From Vibrio sp. BS-M-Sm-2 (GTDB taxonomy: Bacteria; Pseudomonadota; Gammaproteobacteria; Enterobacterales; Vibrionaceae): DNA of 64,000 bases. The stretch is from contig NZ_CP167894.1 of NCBI RefSeq assembly GCF_041504345.1, positions 186,001 to 250,000 on the forward strand, read 5' to 3'. Both the position numbers and the translations under genes were made by a program. Positions 8,638 to 15,988 of the stretch are shown here, in pieces. Each line of letters begins with the position of its first letter. Within the stretch, counting starts at the first letter, position 1. Under the pieces are notes generated by a model. The model saw only the letters and a list, made by a program, of their open reading frames with translations, made no database searches and was not told the DNA's origin.

Positions 8638-8746
8638 ATAACTACTTTTATATATTGTTGTTTAATTGTCAACACGCTGACTAGTAAGCAATATCATCGT
8701 CATATTGCACCCATTAGTAAGCTTAATGAGTACTTATTGGACTTTG

Positions 8747-9205
8747 CTATTTCGCTTTCGCCACTGTCGCTTCTGATAGCTTGCTTAGTACACCAGATAT
8801 TTTCTTAACTACCTCGTCACAGCCATTAATCGCGTGACGCTCTACCAAGTAATTAGGATCGTTGTAAGACAACCATACTTTCTTATTAGAATCCTCTGTG
8901 ACTAGCACCTTCTGCGGTAAATCTATCGCGACTTCTTGAGCACATTGCATTAATGGTGTGCCTACTTTTGGATTACCGAAAATAATAACCTCGGTTGGTC
9001 TAAGTTCGAGATCAACGTTACTCGCGTTTTTCTGATGGTCAATTCTCGCAAACAATGTCAGGCCTTTGCTTTTCGCTATCTCTTCAAAGCGGTCGGCTGT
9101 CTCTTTCACTGAATAATTACTTTGGTACTTTATCAAACCGTCAGAAGCGGCGACTGAAAAGGATGCCGAAAGTAAAATGGCGCATAGGGGTAGTAGTTTT
9201 TTCAT
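8747..9205 (-). CDS. DUF302 family periplasmic protein
   Basis: The 152-residue protein has a signal peptide (MKKLLPLCAILLSASFSVAAS) followed by a DUF302 domain: YSVKETADRFEEIAKSKGLTLFARIDH, LRPTEVIIFGNPKVGTPLMQ and QKVLVTEDSNKKVWLSYNDPNYL. It should be secreted to the periplasm. DUF302 proteins have an unusual dimeric sheet fold and no known reaction. It is not obviously linked to its neighbours: about 110 bp separate it from the leader peptide downstream, and 180 bp from the S66 peptidase gene upstream. Confidence 0.88.
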   Translation of the reverse strand: MKKLLPLCAILLSASFSVAASDGLIKYQSNYSVKETADRFEEIAKSKGLTLFARIDHQKNASNVDLELRPTEVIIFGNPKVGTPLMQCAQEVAIDLPQKVLVTEDSNKKVWLSYNDPNYLVERHAINGCDEVVKKISGVLSKLSEATVAKAK

Positions 9206-9385
9206 TGTTACCTCTGAGATTTAACCTAATTAAACATACGTTTATCGCGCCATCTTAACGTCGTGGCGTAACCTTCCTCAGTATAGACTTGTTTCAAATC
9301 TCAGTTTGCCGAGAGGATCACCTTTCTAATGCGTCTTATTATCATGCAATAGCTTGTTACCTAAGTGTTCTAATACTTTGTGATA

Positions 9386-10408
9386 CTAAGAGTTAGAAAC
9401 CCAAGGCCCGTGTAGCTCAAACGTATGCTCATCAAAATCAATCACACCTTGAACACCAATCGGTGTCACGAGCATTGGATGAGTGTGACAACTATCAAAT
9501 CCATAAAGTATCGGAACGTCTTTTCCATTTAGAACTTCAAGAAGTACGTCGAGTGGTGTGCGCCCTGTCCCTTTGTTATCAAACAACTCGTGCTTTCCAA
9601 GAACGATAGCGCCCACCTTATCGAATACGCCACATGCCAATAAGTGAGCAAATGAACGCTCAACCGACTCAATACCTTTTAATGAGTCTTCAATTAAGAG
9701 AATATCGCCATCGCGAATTTCCGGCATGTATTGACTCCCCCATATTCCAGCCATCGTGCTCAGATTACCGCCAATCACACGGCCACTTACCTTGCCATTA
9801 CCGATGAAATGCCATTCGTTTTCATAGACGGGTTTGGCTGAGTTTTGTGTCTCCCAATCGTGTTTGATGTCTGTCCACACCTTGGGCATAGTGTATTGAT
9901 GTTGGCTCGCACTTGAGCACAAGATTTCACTAAATGATTGGAAGGTTTCGTCGACTAACGGCGGGAATTCACCAAATGATGCGACCAGTGCCGGGCCATA
10001 GAAAGTCACTAAACCCGTTTTGGCATAAATCGCCAATAACAATGCGGTGACGTCTGAGTATCCGATGATGATCTTCGGATCCTTTGTTAGCGCCTCATAA
10101 TCAATATACGGAAGTAGAGAATTACTGTTATTGCCACCAATCGTCGACATGATGCAGCGAACTTCAGGATCACGAATCAGTTGGTTTAACTCTTCGGCTC
10201 TTTCTTGAATTGAACCAGAACGATAACGGTCAGACTTCCCCGTTAATGAACCTTCGACCAAGGTGAAGCCTTTCGCTTCCAGATAATCTTTAGCACGAGC
10301 AAACCGATTGGGAGCGAACACAGTCGCAGGGGAAGACGGTGAGAAAAATCCAATTTTGTCACCTATGTTTATTTTGTCACCGATGTTTAAAGCCTTTGGG
10401 TATGTCAC
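9386..10408 (-). CDS. S66 peptidase, LD-carboxypeptidase / MccF-like
   Basis: The protein of about 340 residues is a cytosolic serine peptidase of family S66. It has GFFSPSSPATVFAP, MSTIGGNNSNSLLPYIDY, the nucleophile Ser in IIGYSDVTAL (about residue 117), the Glu in LLIEDSLKG and the His in DSCHTHPMLVTPIG. Members cleave murein LD-peptides (LdcA) or detoxify microcin C and related aminoacyl-nucleotides (MccF); this one is nearer MccF in length and the GGNNSN motif. I favour GTG 10408, nine bases after GGAGG, over the upstream TTG at 10429. NIGDK is tandemly duplicated near the N terminus. Confidence 0.85.
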   Translation of the reverse strand: MTYPKALNIGDKINIGDKIGFFSPSSPATVFAPNRFARAKDYLEAKGFTLVEGSLTGKSDRYRSGSIQERAEELNQLIRDPEVRCIMSTIGGNNSNSLLPYIDYEALTKDPKIIIGYSDVTALLLAIYAKTGLVTFYGPALVASFGEFPPLVDETFQSFSEILCSSASQHQYTMPKVWTDIKHDWETQNSAKPVYENEWHFIGNGKVSGRVIGGNLSTMAGIWGSQYMPEIRDGDILLIEDSLKGIESVERSFAHLLACGVFDKVGAIVLGKHELFDNKGTGRTPLDVLLEVLNGKDVPILYGFDSCHTHPMLVTPIGVQGVIDFDEHTFELHGPWVSNS

Positions 10409-10498
10409 TTCCTTTGTCCTCCATAACAATAAGGAACCGCTATTTTAATCTTTCAGACTCGTCATTTTTTAATGTTAGAACTTATTTGTAGACGGTTC

Positions 10499-10945
10499 TT
10501 AGAGTTCAATATAGAGCCTCAACATGTCTTGATGTTGAATGCCATTTTCGAAGATTGGTGCTGGATAATGGTCGATGAAATGATTCTTGATGATTGAATC
10601 GACTCGAAAGCCTGCTCGTTGATAGTAAGTAAGCTGATAACCAAAGGTGCCTGTCCCTAATTCAACGCGCTTAACGTCATGTTGAGCGAGTTGCTTCAAT
10701 GCGAAGGCCAACACCTTTAAGCCGATACCTTGCTGTTGATGCGCAGGGCTTACTGACACGTTGAAAATTTCCGCGACATTTTCACCAATGAGCTTAACAA
10801 AGCAGACACCAAGAACTTGATTGTCTTGCTTGGCAGCGTAGCACCATGACTCATCCAGGTATGACTCATTACTGCCTTCTGATGGATCAGCTTCAAGTAA
10901 CAATGCCATTGGGATTTCGCGTGGCTCAAGTTCTACATATTCCAT
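10499..10945 (-). CDS. GNAT family N-acetyltransferase
   Basis: The 148-residue protein shows GNAT motif D/A features: VLGVCFVKLIGENVAEIFNVSVSPAHQQQGIGLKVLAFAL contains the acetyl-CoA pyrophosphate loop Q-x-x-G-I-G. It ends with the YYQRAGFRVDSI motif B segment. It would acetylate a small amine or peptide in the cytosol; the acceptor is unknown. It is separated from the S66 peptidase by 90 bp on the same strand. Confidence 0.82.
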   Translation of the reverse strand: MEYVELEPREIPMALLLEADPSEGSNESYLDESWCYAAKQDNQVLGVCFVKLIGENVAEIFNVSVSPAHQQQGIGLKVLAFALKQLAQHDVKRVELGTGTFGYQLTYYQRAGFRVDSIIKNHFIDHYPAPIFENGIQHQDMLRLYIEL

Positions 10946-11062
10946 TTAAACCTCTAAACGCCTGAACACTCACATAGTCAGGTTACTGTAATCTAAGAAT
11001 CTGATTACTAACAGGTTTAAATCGCAAAAACACGCTCTGTGGTAAGGCAAGCTTAATACTTA

Positions 11063-11320
11063 TCAATGCCACGACTTAGTGCCGCACTTCTCGCATTGGT
11101 ATTGTGCTTCCTGATCAATGAAGAAACTTGAAGCGTGCTTGTCATCTTTAAAAAATAACGTCATCAAATATTCTATCAAGATTCCAATCTTCCACTGCCT
11201 GGCTTCTGATTCAGCTTCCGCTTTTGTTTCAGAATCTGAACGACTGGCAAGTACGTGTGGAGTCAATGAATGACAGGTTTCGCAATGGTATGGGTGCTTA
11301 ATGTACTTATTATCAATCAT
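11063..11320 (-). CDS. Small zinc-ribbon protein (family copy 3)
   Basis: The 85-residue protein has HCETCHSLTPH at residues 12-22 and YQCEKCGTKSWH at the extreme C terminus. These probably form a zinc ribbon with a charged and then hydrophobic middle (EARQWKIGILIEYLMTLFF). It shares the spacing logic of the proteins at 1812 and 7615, including T-x-H after the first Cys pair. The nearest upstream element is the LexA-like box 290 bp away. Function unknown. Confidence 0.7.
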   Translation of the reverse strand: MIDNKYIKHPYHCETCHSLTPHVLASRSDSETKAEAESEARQWKIGILIEYLMTLFFKDDKHASSFFIDQEAQYQCEKCGTKSWH

Positions 11321-11436
11321 TTATATGTACCAACTAACATTTATAAAGTTGATCGCATGGTAACAAGTAATCGTTGGAGACTCTAACTTATTATTTGAAA
11401 AGGAATTTTTATCAGAAGGTTAAATTGAAAGGAGCA

Positions 11437-11462
11437 GACACACGGTGCTAGTACCATGTGTC
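11437..11462. repeat. Inverted repeat, 10-base arms
   Basis: The arms GACACACGGT and ACCATGTGTC are complementary except one position and enclose six bases. No T run follows on either strand, so it is not an obvious terminator. It could be an operator or an RNA hairpin. Confidence 0.5.
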
Positions 11463-11606
11463 ATGAATCTATTACTGTTACGGTTAATCTAATTGATGAG
11501 CCTCGGTGAGTAAGCGTTAAGCTACAACTTCAACAGAACAAGTGATCTCGATTGTAGGTTGAAGCTTTATCTACTCCTTATGTCGGAAATAGAGAATACA
11601 CACCGA

Positions 11607-11626
11607 TACTGTATAAATAAACAGTA
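11607..11626. promoter_or_regulatory. LexA (SOS) box-like operator
   Basis: TACTGTATAAATAAACAGTA matches the gammaproteobacterial LexA consensus (TACTG, five TA steps, CAGTA) at 18 of 20 positions, including the essential CTG-N10-CAG. No known SOS gene begins next to it. On the plus side is an 11-codon frame; on the minus side the nearest gene start is at 11320. Confidence 0.65.
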
Positions 11627-11760
11627 TCGCGATATTTTGAAGAGAATGTCACATTCTAGAAAGCGAGCGGCGATAATTTGATTAAGTCAGTAAGAGACAC
11701 TTGTAGCCCAAGGTATAATCGAACCTACTTCATTAACCCTTGTTCAGCTGCCGTTTCAAG

Positions 11761-12306
11761 CTACACCTCGAGTTCACTCCATAGCGCCTTACTGCCCTTA
11801 GAAATGCGCTCACCGTTAAAAGTCATTACCTTATCTTTGGATATGTTGTGCTTCTTCCAGCTATGACCACCACCATGGATGTTATGAAGTAAAGGTGGCA
11901 CTCTATCAATCGCTTTACCAAATCGAGCTTCTGGTGACTCTCCCGCTTCGAATTCAAGCCATAGTTCTAAATACTCGGTTCTTAAATGGCTAGGTAATGA
12001 CTTAAGCAAGCGCTCAACGCAGTTTCTCTCTTTGAGTTTGTTTTCTTCGGTCTCACTGGCGTAAATGATCGTGTCGCCTGCGTCGATTTCCCCTAGGTCA
12101 TGAATCAAAAGCATCTTCATCACTCGCGTAATATCGATTTCTTCGTTGGCATAATCTTTCAACATAAGCGCGCTTAAACAGACGTGCCAACTGTGCTCAG
12201 CCGAATTTTCATATCGATCCAATCCAACCGGTTTTGTTTGTCGATAAACATCCTTTAGCTTTTCGATTTCAGCCATGAATTGAAGAATGCCTTTAATGTC
12301 TTCCAC
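11761..12306 (-). CDS. HD-domain hydrolase (YfbR-like 5'-nucleotidase family)
   Basis: The 181-residue protein has the HD signature: the metal-binding His in ENSAEHSWHVCLSALML, the HD doublet in LLIHDLGEIDAGDT, and the later Asp in FGKAIDRVPPLLHNI. Small HD proteins of this type are deoxynucleoside-5'-monophosphate phosphatases. It appears to start at GTG 12306, with AAGGA about nine bases upstream. Directly upstream lies a degraded acetyltransferase stub, so the present neighbourhood is probably secondary. Confidence 0.8.
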   Translation of the reverse strand: MEDIKGILQFMAEIEKLKDVYRQTKPVGLDRYENSAEHSWHVCLSALMLKDYANEEIDITRVMKMLLIHDLGEIDAGDTIIYASETEENKLKERNCVERLLKSLPSHLRTEYLELWLEFEAGESPEARFGKAIDRVPPLLHNIHGGGHSWKKHNISKDKVMTFNGERISKGSKALWSELEV

Positions 12307-12374
12307 GATGGTCTTCCTTGAGTTGAGTTGATGAGTTTAGATAGGTAAATGGTTAGCGCAATCAGCCAGAGTCA

Positions 12375-12497
12375 TTAACCCCATTGAACCGCCATTTTGT
12401 AATAAGAGACACCCGATTTTTCGAATTCACTTCCCTCAATCGCCATCCCAAACCTTCGATAAAAACCTAGAGCAGAGGTTCGAGCGTCACACCAAAA
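12375..12497 (-). pseudogene. C-terminal stub of a GNAT acetyltransferase
   Basis: Immediately after the stop codon of the VOC gene, a minus-strand frame without start codon reads FWCDARTSALGFYRRFGMAI, then EGSEFEKSGVSYYKMAVQWG and stops at 12375. The pattern W-C-x-A-R-x-S-A-x-G-F-Y-x-x-x-G-x...G-x-x-F-x-x-x-G is the conserved end of many GNAT proteins. About 40 residues remain and the acetyl-CoA-binding core is missing. The break abuts the VOC gene exactly, pointing to a deletion joining the two. Confidence 0.75.
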
Positions 12498-12498
12498 T

Positions 12499-12915
12499 CT
12501 ACCTGTTAGCCATTGGATGATCAGGGTTTAACTGAAGTAGATCCCATAAGTTACCGTAAAGGTCTTCAAACACAGCAACGGTACCATAGTCTTGCTCTTT
12601 AGGCTCTCGGACAAAGTTAATGCCCAAAGACGTCATACGTTCGTAATCACGCCAGAAATCATCGGTGTTTAAGAAGAGGAATACTCGTCCACCAGCTTGG
12701 TTACCGATTAAATCAAGTTGCTCTGGCTTGGAAGCTCTAGCAAGCAACAGGCTCACACCAGTTGAGTTTGGTGGAGCAACAACAACCCAACGCTTATCTT
12801 CTTCTGGTAGATACGTGTCTTCGATGAGATCAAACTGAAGCTTGTTTACATAGAAATCAAGCGCTTCATCGTAGTCTTTTACCACTAATGCAATGTGGAC
12901 AATATTCTGTTTCAT
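12499..12915 (-). CDS. VOC/glyoxalase family protein
   Basis: The 138-residue protein, from the ATG at 12915, has the two beta-alpha-beta-beta-beta units of the vicinal oxygen chelate fold: NIVHIALVVKDYDEALDFYVNKLQFDLIEDT in the first, and VRE-DYGTVAVFEDLYGNLWDLLQ in the second. His 5 or 6 and the Glu in VFEDLYG are candidate metal ligands. The upstream in-frame extension to 12960 lacks family sequence. Members include glyoxalase I, fosfomycin and bleomycin resistance proteins; the substrate here is unknown. Confidence 0.85.
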   Translation of the reverse strand: MKQNIVHIALVVKDYDEALDFYVNKLQFDLIEDTYLPEEDKRWVVVAPPNSTGVSLLLARASKPEQLDLIGNQAGGRVFLFLNTDDFWRDYERMTSLGINFVREPKEQDYGTVAVFEDLYGNLWDLLQLNPDHPMANR

Positions 12916-13025
12916 AACATACCTTGTTGGGGTTTTAGCTGAGGGGAATGATGCCATCAAGCTGGAAAAGACACTAGGTGTTAACGCTTAGTTTAGTGTT
13001 ATCGCTAAACCACTCCAAAGGGTAC

Positions 13026-13640
13026 TCATGTTTTAGTTGCTAACAAAGTACCGCAAGTCGCCAAAAAGCCACCTGATAACCTGTTCAATAGTGTCTTTGC
13101 TGAGCGCCCTTGAAATACAAAACGAGCTTTAGAGGCCGTGCAAGCATAGAGACTCAATACTCCACCTACAGCTACAGTTGAAATCACCAAAATCATCATC
13201 ACATCTGTTGTGGTAAATGTTTTTAGGTCTATGAATGCGGGAAAGAACCCCATGTAAAACAAAATCGCCTTTGGGTTTGAAATTGTCATCAATAAGCCGA
13301 TAATCACACTTGAGGCTTTCGTTCCTTTCTCCGAAGATGTACTCGATGATTCACTAACATCTGACGTCCATGTTGTGTAAGCCAACCAAAACAAATAGGT
13401 AACGCCTACATATTTAATTACCGTAGCAAATTCACCCATTGCGCTAGCTAAAGCTGATAAACCAGACAAAGCTAAGAATATAAAAATGTAACCCGCGATT
13501 ATTACGCCAAGCACCACTAACAAGCCTTGTTTCCAGCCATAGCTTAGAGACCTCGACAGAACAGCGAGAACGCTGGGGCCCGGTATCGCTGCAGATAGTA
13601 ACATCGCAACAAACAGAGCTATTCCTGATGTAATTGACAT
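13026..13640 (-). CDS. LysE/RhtB family amino-acid exporter
   Basis: The 204-residue inner-membrane protein has about six hydrophobic segments and the LysE-family motif AAIPGPSVLAVLSRSLSYGWKQ near the N terminus, plus SNPKAILFYMGFFPAF in the middle. It would export an amino acid or derivative (RhtB type: homoserine, threonine or similar) using the proton gradient. The start at 13640 is preceded by AGGAGGG. It is separated by 49 bp from the GNAT gene upstream on the same strand. Confidence 0.88.
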   Translation of the reverse strand: MSITSGIALFVAMLLSAAIPGPSVLAVLSRSLSYGWKQGLLVVLGVIIAGYIFIFLALSGLSALASAMGEFATVIKYVGVTYLFWLAYTTWTSDVSESSSTSSEKGTKASSVIIGLLMTISNPKAILFYMGFFPAFIDLKTFTTTDVMMILVISTVAVGGVLSLYACTASKARFVFQGRSAKTLLNRLSGGFLATCGTLLATKT

Positions 13641-13689
13641 GATCCCTCCTTAGATCGTTTGTCGTTCGACAATTAACCTGTTTATGTAA

Positions 13690-14160
13690 CTAAACGATTC
13701 GCCCACACATGATAAATTGCGGGCCTACTGCGCCACCTAAATACTGTTCATTAGTATCTTCGAAGCCACCTTTCTTATAACAGTGAAATGCTGCGGGATT
13801 TTTGCAATTCACGGTTAAGTAAATCGACTCATACGCTGAGTAATTCACTTTTAAATATGGAAACAAAGCTTTGACCGTGCCAGTTCCTAAACCTTTACCT
13901 TGCTGGTCTTTATCAAGCACAAATGCTCTTAACCCAATACTTCCTTCAGGGCAAAATTCATAATGCTCTGCATAAGCGATATCTAACTTAAAGAAACCCA
14001 CTACACCATTATCAAACTTAATCACGTGCAAGTGCGTAGTTTCACTACCGTCTATTAAAAACTCCGCCGCGGTGCCAGCGAACTTGACCTGTTCATCGGC
14101 TAATTGGATGGCCTGAACTAACGCCACATGTGACTCTTCAAGCCTTTCGATAGTTATCAC
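13690..14160 (-). CDS. GNAT family N-acetyltransferase
   Basis: The 156-residue protein contains the GNAT core: VVGFFKLDIAYAEHYEFCPEGSIGLRAFVLDKDQQGKGLGTGTVKAL, with the acetyl-CoA loop Q-Q-G-K-G-L-G, followed by the motif B segment VNCKNPAAFHCYKKGGFEDT. Translation likely begins at GTG 14160, after GAGGAAAG. A role in modifying a small molecule is likely but unspecified. Confidence 0.83.
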   Translation of the reverse strand: MITIERLEESHVALVQAIQLADEQVKFAGTAAEFLIDGSETTHLHVIKFDNGVVGFFKLDIAYAEHYEFCPEGSIGLRAFVLDKDQQGKGLGTGTVKALFPYLKVNYSAYESIYLTVNCKNPAAFHCYKKGGFEDTNEQYLGGAVGPQFIMCGRIV

Positions 14161-14195
14161 TTTTCTTTCCTCTATATAACACGCACAAAAACCGA

Positions 14196-14552
14196 CTAGA
14201 GCTCATCGCTAGTATCTCGAGAACCGTAGTTTGGGAAGTTGATATTAAGAACGTTATCGTCCTCAAGTGTGAATAGAACACTTCCATTCTCTGCGCCAGT
14301 TTCGTTCCTATCCGAACAACCTAGAAACAGCTCCCAGTCAAACGAATATTGAAGTCGGTATTGATTCGCATTGATGTGTAGAACGTCTTTGATTTTAATA
14401 CCGTTCACCACATGTGCCATATCATCGATGTATGACAGGTCTGGGATTAACTTTTCTTCGAAATCACTTTTATGCTTGGTCAAGAAGTTGAGCAGTTCAG
14501 AACATAACTCAGAGCCATGAACCAATGGTTTAGACAGACTAGAAAACAACAT
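14196..14552 (-). CDS. Hypothetical protein
   Basis: I do not recognise this protein of about 118 residues. It is acidic, has no signal peptide or membrane segment, and ends in beta-strand-like stretches (IKIKDVLHINANQYRLQYSFDW, GSVLFTLEDDNVLNINFPNYG). I used the ATG at 14552, with GGAG about nine bases before it, rather than the TTG at 14567. It lies between two acetyltransferase genes, the upstream one broken. It may be a cassette-type orphan. Confidence 0.55.
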   Translation of the reverse strand: MLFSSLSKPLVHGSELCSELLNFLTKHKSDFEEKLIPDLSYIDDMAHVVNGIKIKDVLHINANQYRLQYSFDWELFLGCSDRNETGAENGSVLFTLEDDNVLNINFPNYGSRDTSDEL

Positions 14553-14641
14553 TTCTAAATACTCCAAGGATTGTTTTGATATTGGAGTGTACTCGAATGT
14601 TTACCACTCTACTCTCCTTGTATATACGGGGTCTTTAATTG

Positions 14642-15060
14642 CTACTTTTTGACAAGCGACTTGGTAAGAAACGATAGCGAGGAATCTACAGGGTAATTTT
14701 CTAACACCATCTGGCATTCATACCCTCGTTTCTCATAGAAAGGCTTCGCTTGGAAACTTAATGTATCGACCAGTGACAACGTACAGCCTTGAGACTGTGC
14801 GTACTCTTCAATACGTTCAAGCAGCTCACTTCCGACTTGCTTTCCTCTCATCGAATCATCGACCCAGAGGAACTTAATCGTAACCAGTTTCCCCAAAGGT
14901 CAGCGATAATGCCACCGACTTTGTTGCCTTCCTCCATCGCGTAGTACGCAGCTTGAGACTTGGGGATCCCTTCCAGAAACGGTGTGTTGTGTTTGATTAA
15001 TCCACCTCTGACTTCATTAATGTCGTCATCAGAAGGCTCGATATCTAATTTATATTTCAT
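14642..15060 (-). pseudogene. GNAT acetyltransferase broken by a 1-bp frameshift
   Basis: From ATG 15060 (AGGAAG before it) the frame reads MKYKLDIEPSDDDINEVRGG ... KVGGIIADLWGNWL and then runs out of frame. The adjacent frame continues with TIKFLWVDDSMRGKQVGSELLERIEEYAQSQG ... FYEKRGYECQMVLENYP. Adding one A near 14882 (TTACG to TTAACG) restores WGNWLTIKFLWVDDSMRGKQVGSELL, the expected acetyl-CoA-binding motif. The gene is complete apart from this base, so it is either a very recent pseudogene or a sequencing error; no slippery heptamer suggesting programmed frameshifting is seen. Confidence 0.8.
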
Positions 15061-15092
15061 TGACTTCCTATCTTTGGATTAACAGCTTATAT

Positions 15093-15500
15093 CTAACTAA
15101 TATCTTGGCAGAACCTAAAGAGATAACCGTCTGGGGTTTGAACAATGAATTGCTTCTGAGTCGCGATCGAGTCTCCACATTGATAAGACTTCGACTCTAA
15201 CGCTAAGTAAATAGAATCAGCGCCGCTTTCGTTTACTCTCTGATAAAGAGGTTCGATGTCGATAACATCCCATTGAAAGTTAACACCACGCCCTAAAGGT
15301 AACTCCAGATCACCCGATAGCCATTTTCGACTTTTGCCCGCAATCCCTTCAAGCATCACATCAACACCATCAAGCGTTAGATACACAAACTCCTCATCTG
15401 GGCGCTCATATTTCACTTCAAACCCTAACACATCGACAAAGAAGTATTTGCTCACATTAATATCGAAACAATAAAGCTCTGGAACTATTCGTAACGTCAT
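15093..15500 (-). CDS. VOC family protein, bleomycin-resistance-like
   Basis: The 135-residue protein has the VOC layout of bleomycin-binding proteins: RIVPELYCFDINVSKYFFVDVLGFEVKYERPDEEFVYLTLDGVDVMLE in the first half, then VNFQWDVIDIEPLYQRV and QFIVQTPDGYLFRFCQ in the second. Two adjacent ATGs are available (15503 and 15500); the second has better spacing from AAAGGA. Stand-alone proteins like this sequester glycopeptide antibiotics or act on unknown small molecules. Confidence 0.82.
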   Translation of the reverse strand: MTLRIVPELYCFDINVSKYFFVDVLGFEVKYERPDEEFVYLTLDGVDVMLEGIAGKSRKWLSGDLELPLGRGVNFQWDVIDIEPLYQRVNESGADSIYLALESKSYQCGDSIATQKQFIVQTPDGYLFRFCQDIS

Positions 15501-15549
15501 CATTGATCCTTTAGTCATTCAATTAGAGATATGAGAAGAATCTGTTTTA

Positions 15550-15963
15550 CTAAGCTAGCTTCCCAAGGATGGCCGGATCGCTCAACAGATTCGTCAGAGG
15601 AAGAAACAATGGCTCAGGTAACTCATTTAGCTTAAACCATTTCCATTGCTTGCATTTATCAGGTTCTGTTATCTGCGGTTCGCCGCTAGCGTCAGAAGCA
15701 ACAACAAACAGCGTTATATAATGCTTGTTCTCTTTCTCAAAAATATCATTGGTGAAAGACAGCTTCTCAAATGTACTAACAACTAAGCCAGTCTCTTCGA
15801 GTGTTTCGCGTTTTGCACACTCTTCAATGCTCTCACCCCATTCAAGGTGTCCGCCCGGGGTTGCCCAAGTATGAGCCCCATGAGAACCAATTCGTTCTCC
15901 AAGTAGCACTCGTCCTTCACGTAGAATAACCGCAGCGACACCTACTCTTACTTCCTGACTCAC
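15550..15963 (-). CDS. NUDIX hydrolase
   Basis: The 137-residue protein has a complete Nudix box, GGHLEWGESIEECAKRETLEETGL, at about residues 36-59 (GX5EX7REUXEEXGU), preceded by VRVGVAAVILREGRVLLGER. Proteins of this size and N terminus hydrolyse nucleoside diphosphate derivatives such as (d)NTPs. The start is GTG 15963, with AAGGAG six bases upstream. It sits 25 bp from the broken nucleotidyltransferase upstream, and 49 bp upstream of the VOC gene. Confidence 0.87.
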   Translation of the reverse strand: MSQEVRVGVAAVILREGRVLLGERIGSHGAHTWATPGGHLEWGESIEECAKRETLEETGLVVSTFEKLSFTNDIFEKENKHYITLFVVASDASGEPQITEPDKCKQWKWFKLNELPEPLFLPLTNLLSDPAILGKLA

Positions 15964-15988
15964 TTAAAACTCCTTAATACTCTATCGT

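Larger units (their letters stand above)
11321..11760. other. 440-bp region without a convincing gene
   Basis: No ORF with family resemblance is seen. The region holds an almost perfect hairpin (11437-11462), a near-consensus LexA box (11607-11626) and, on the plus strand after the box, an 11-codon frame (11646-11681, ATG with GAAGAG before it) that stops in TGA. The frame from 11678 runs into the antisense of the HD-hydrolase gene and looks fortuitous. The region may hold an SOS-controlled small RNA or peptide, or the promoter remnant of a lost gene. Confidence 0.5.

Noticed and set aside
12965..13015. A plus-strand stretch AGTTTAGTGTTAT resembling part of a Vibrio attC (VCR).
   Set aside because: Only about 13 bases match, the orientation is opposite to the neighbouring genes and the paired R and L boxes of an attC are missing. 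Similar short GTTAACG or GTTAGCG bits at 17110 and 18510 also lack partners.
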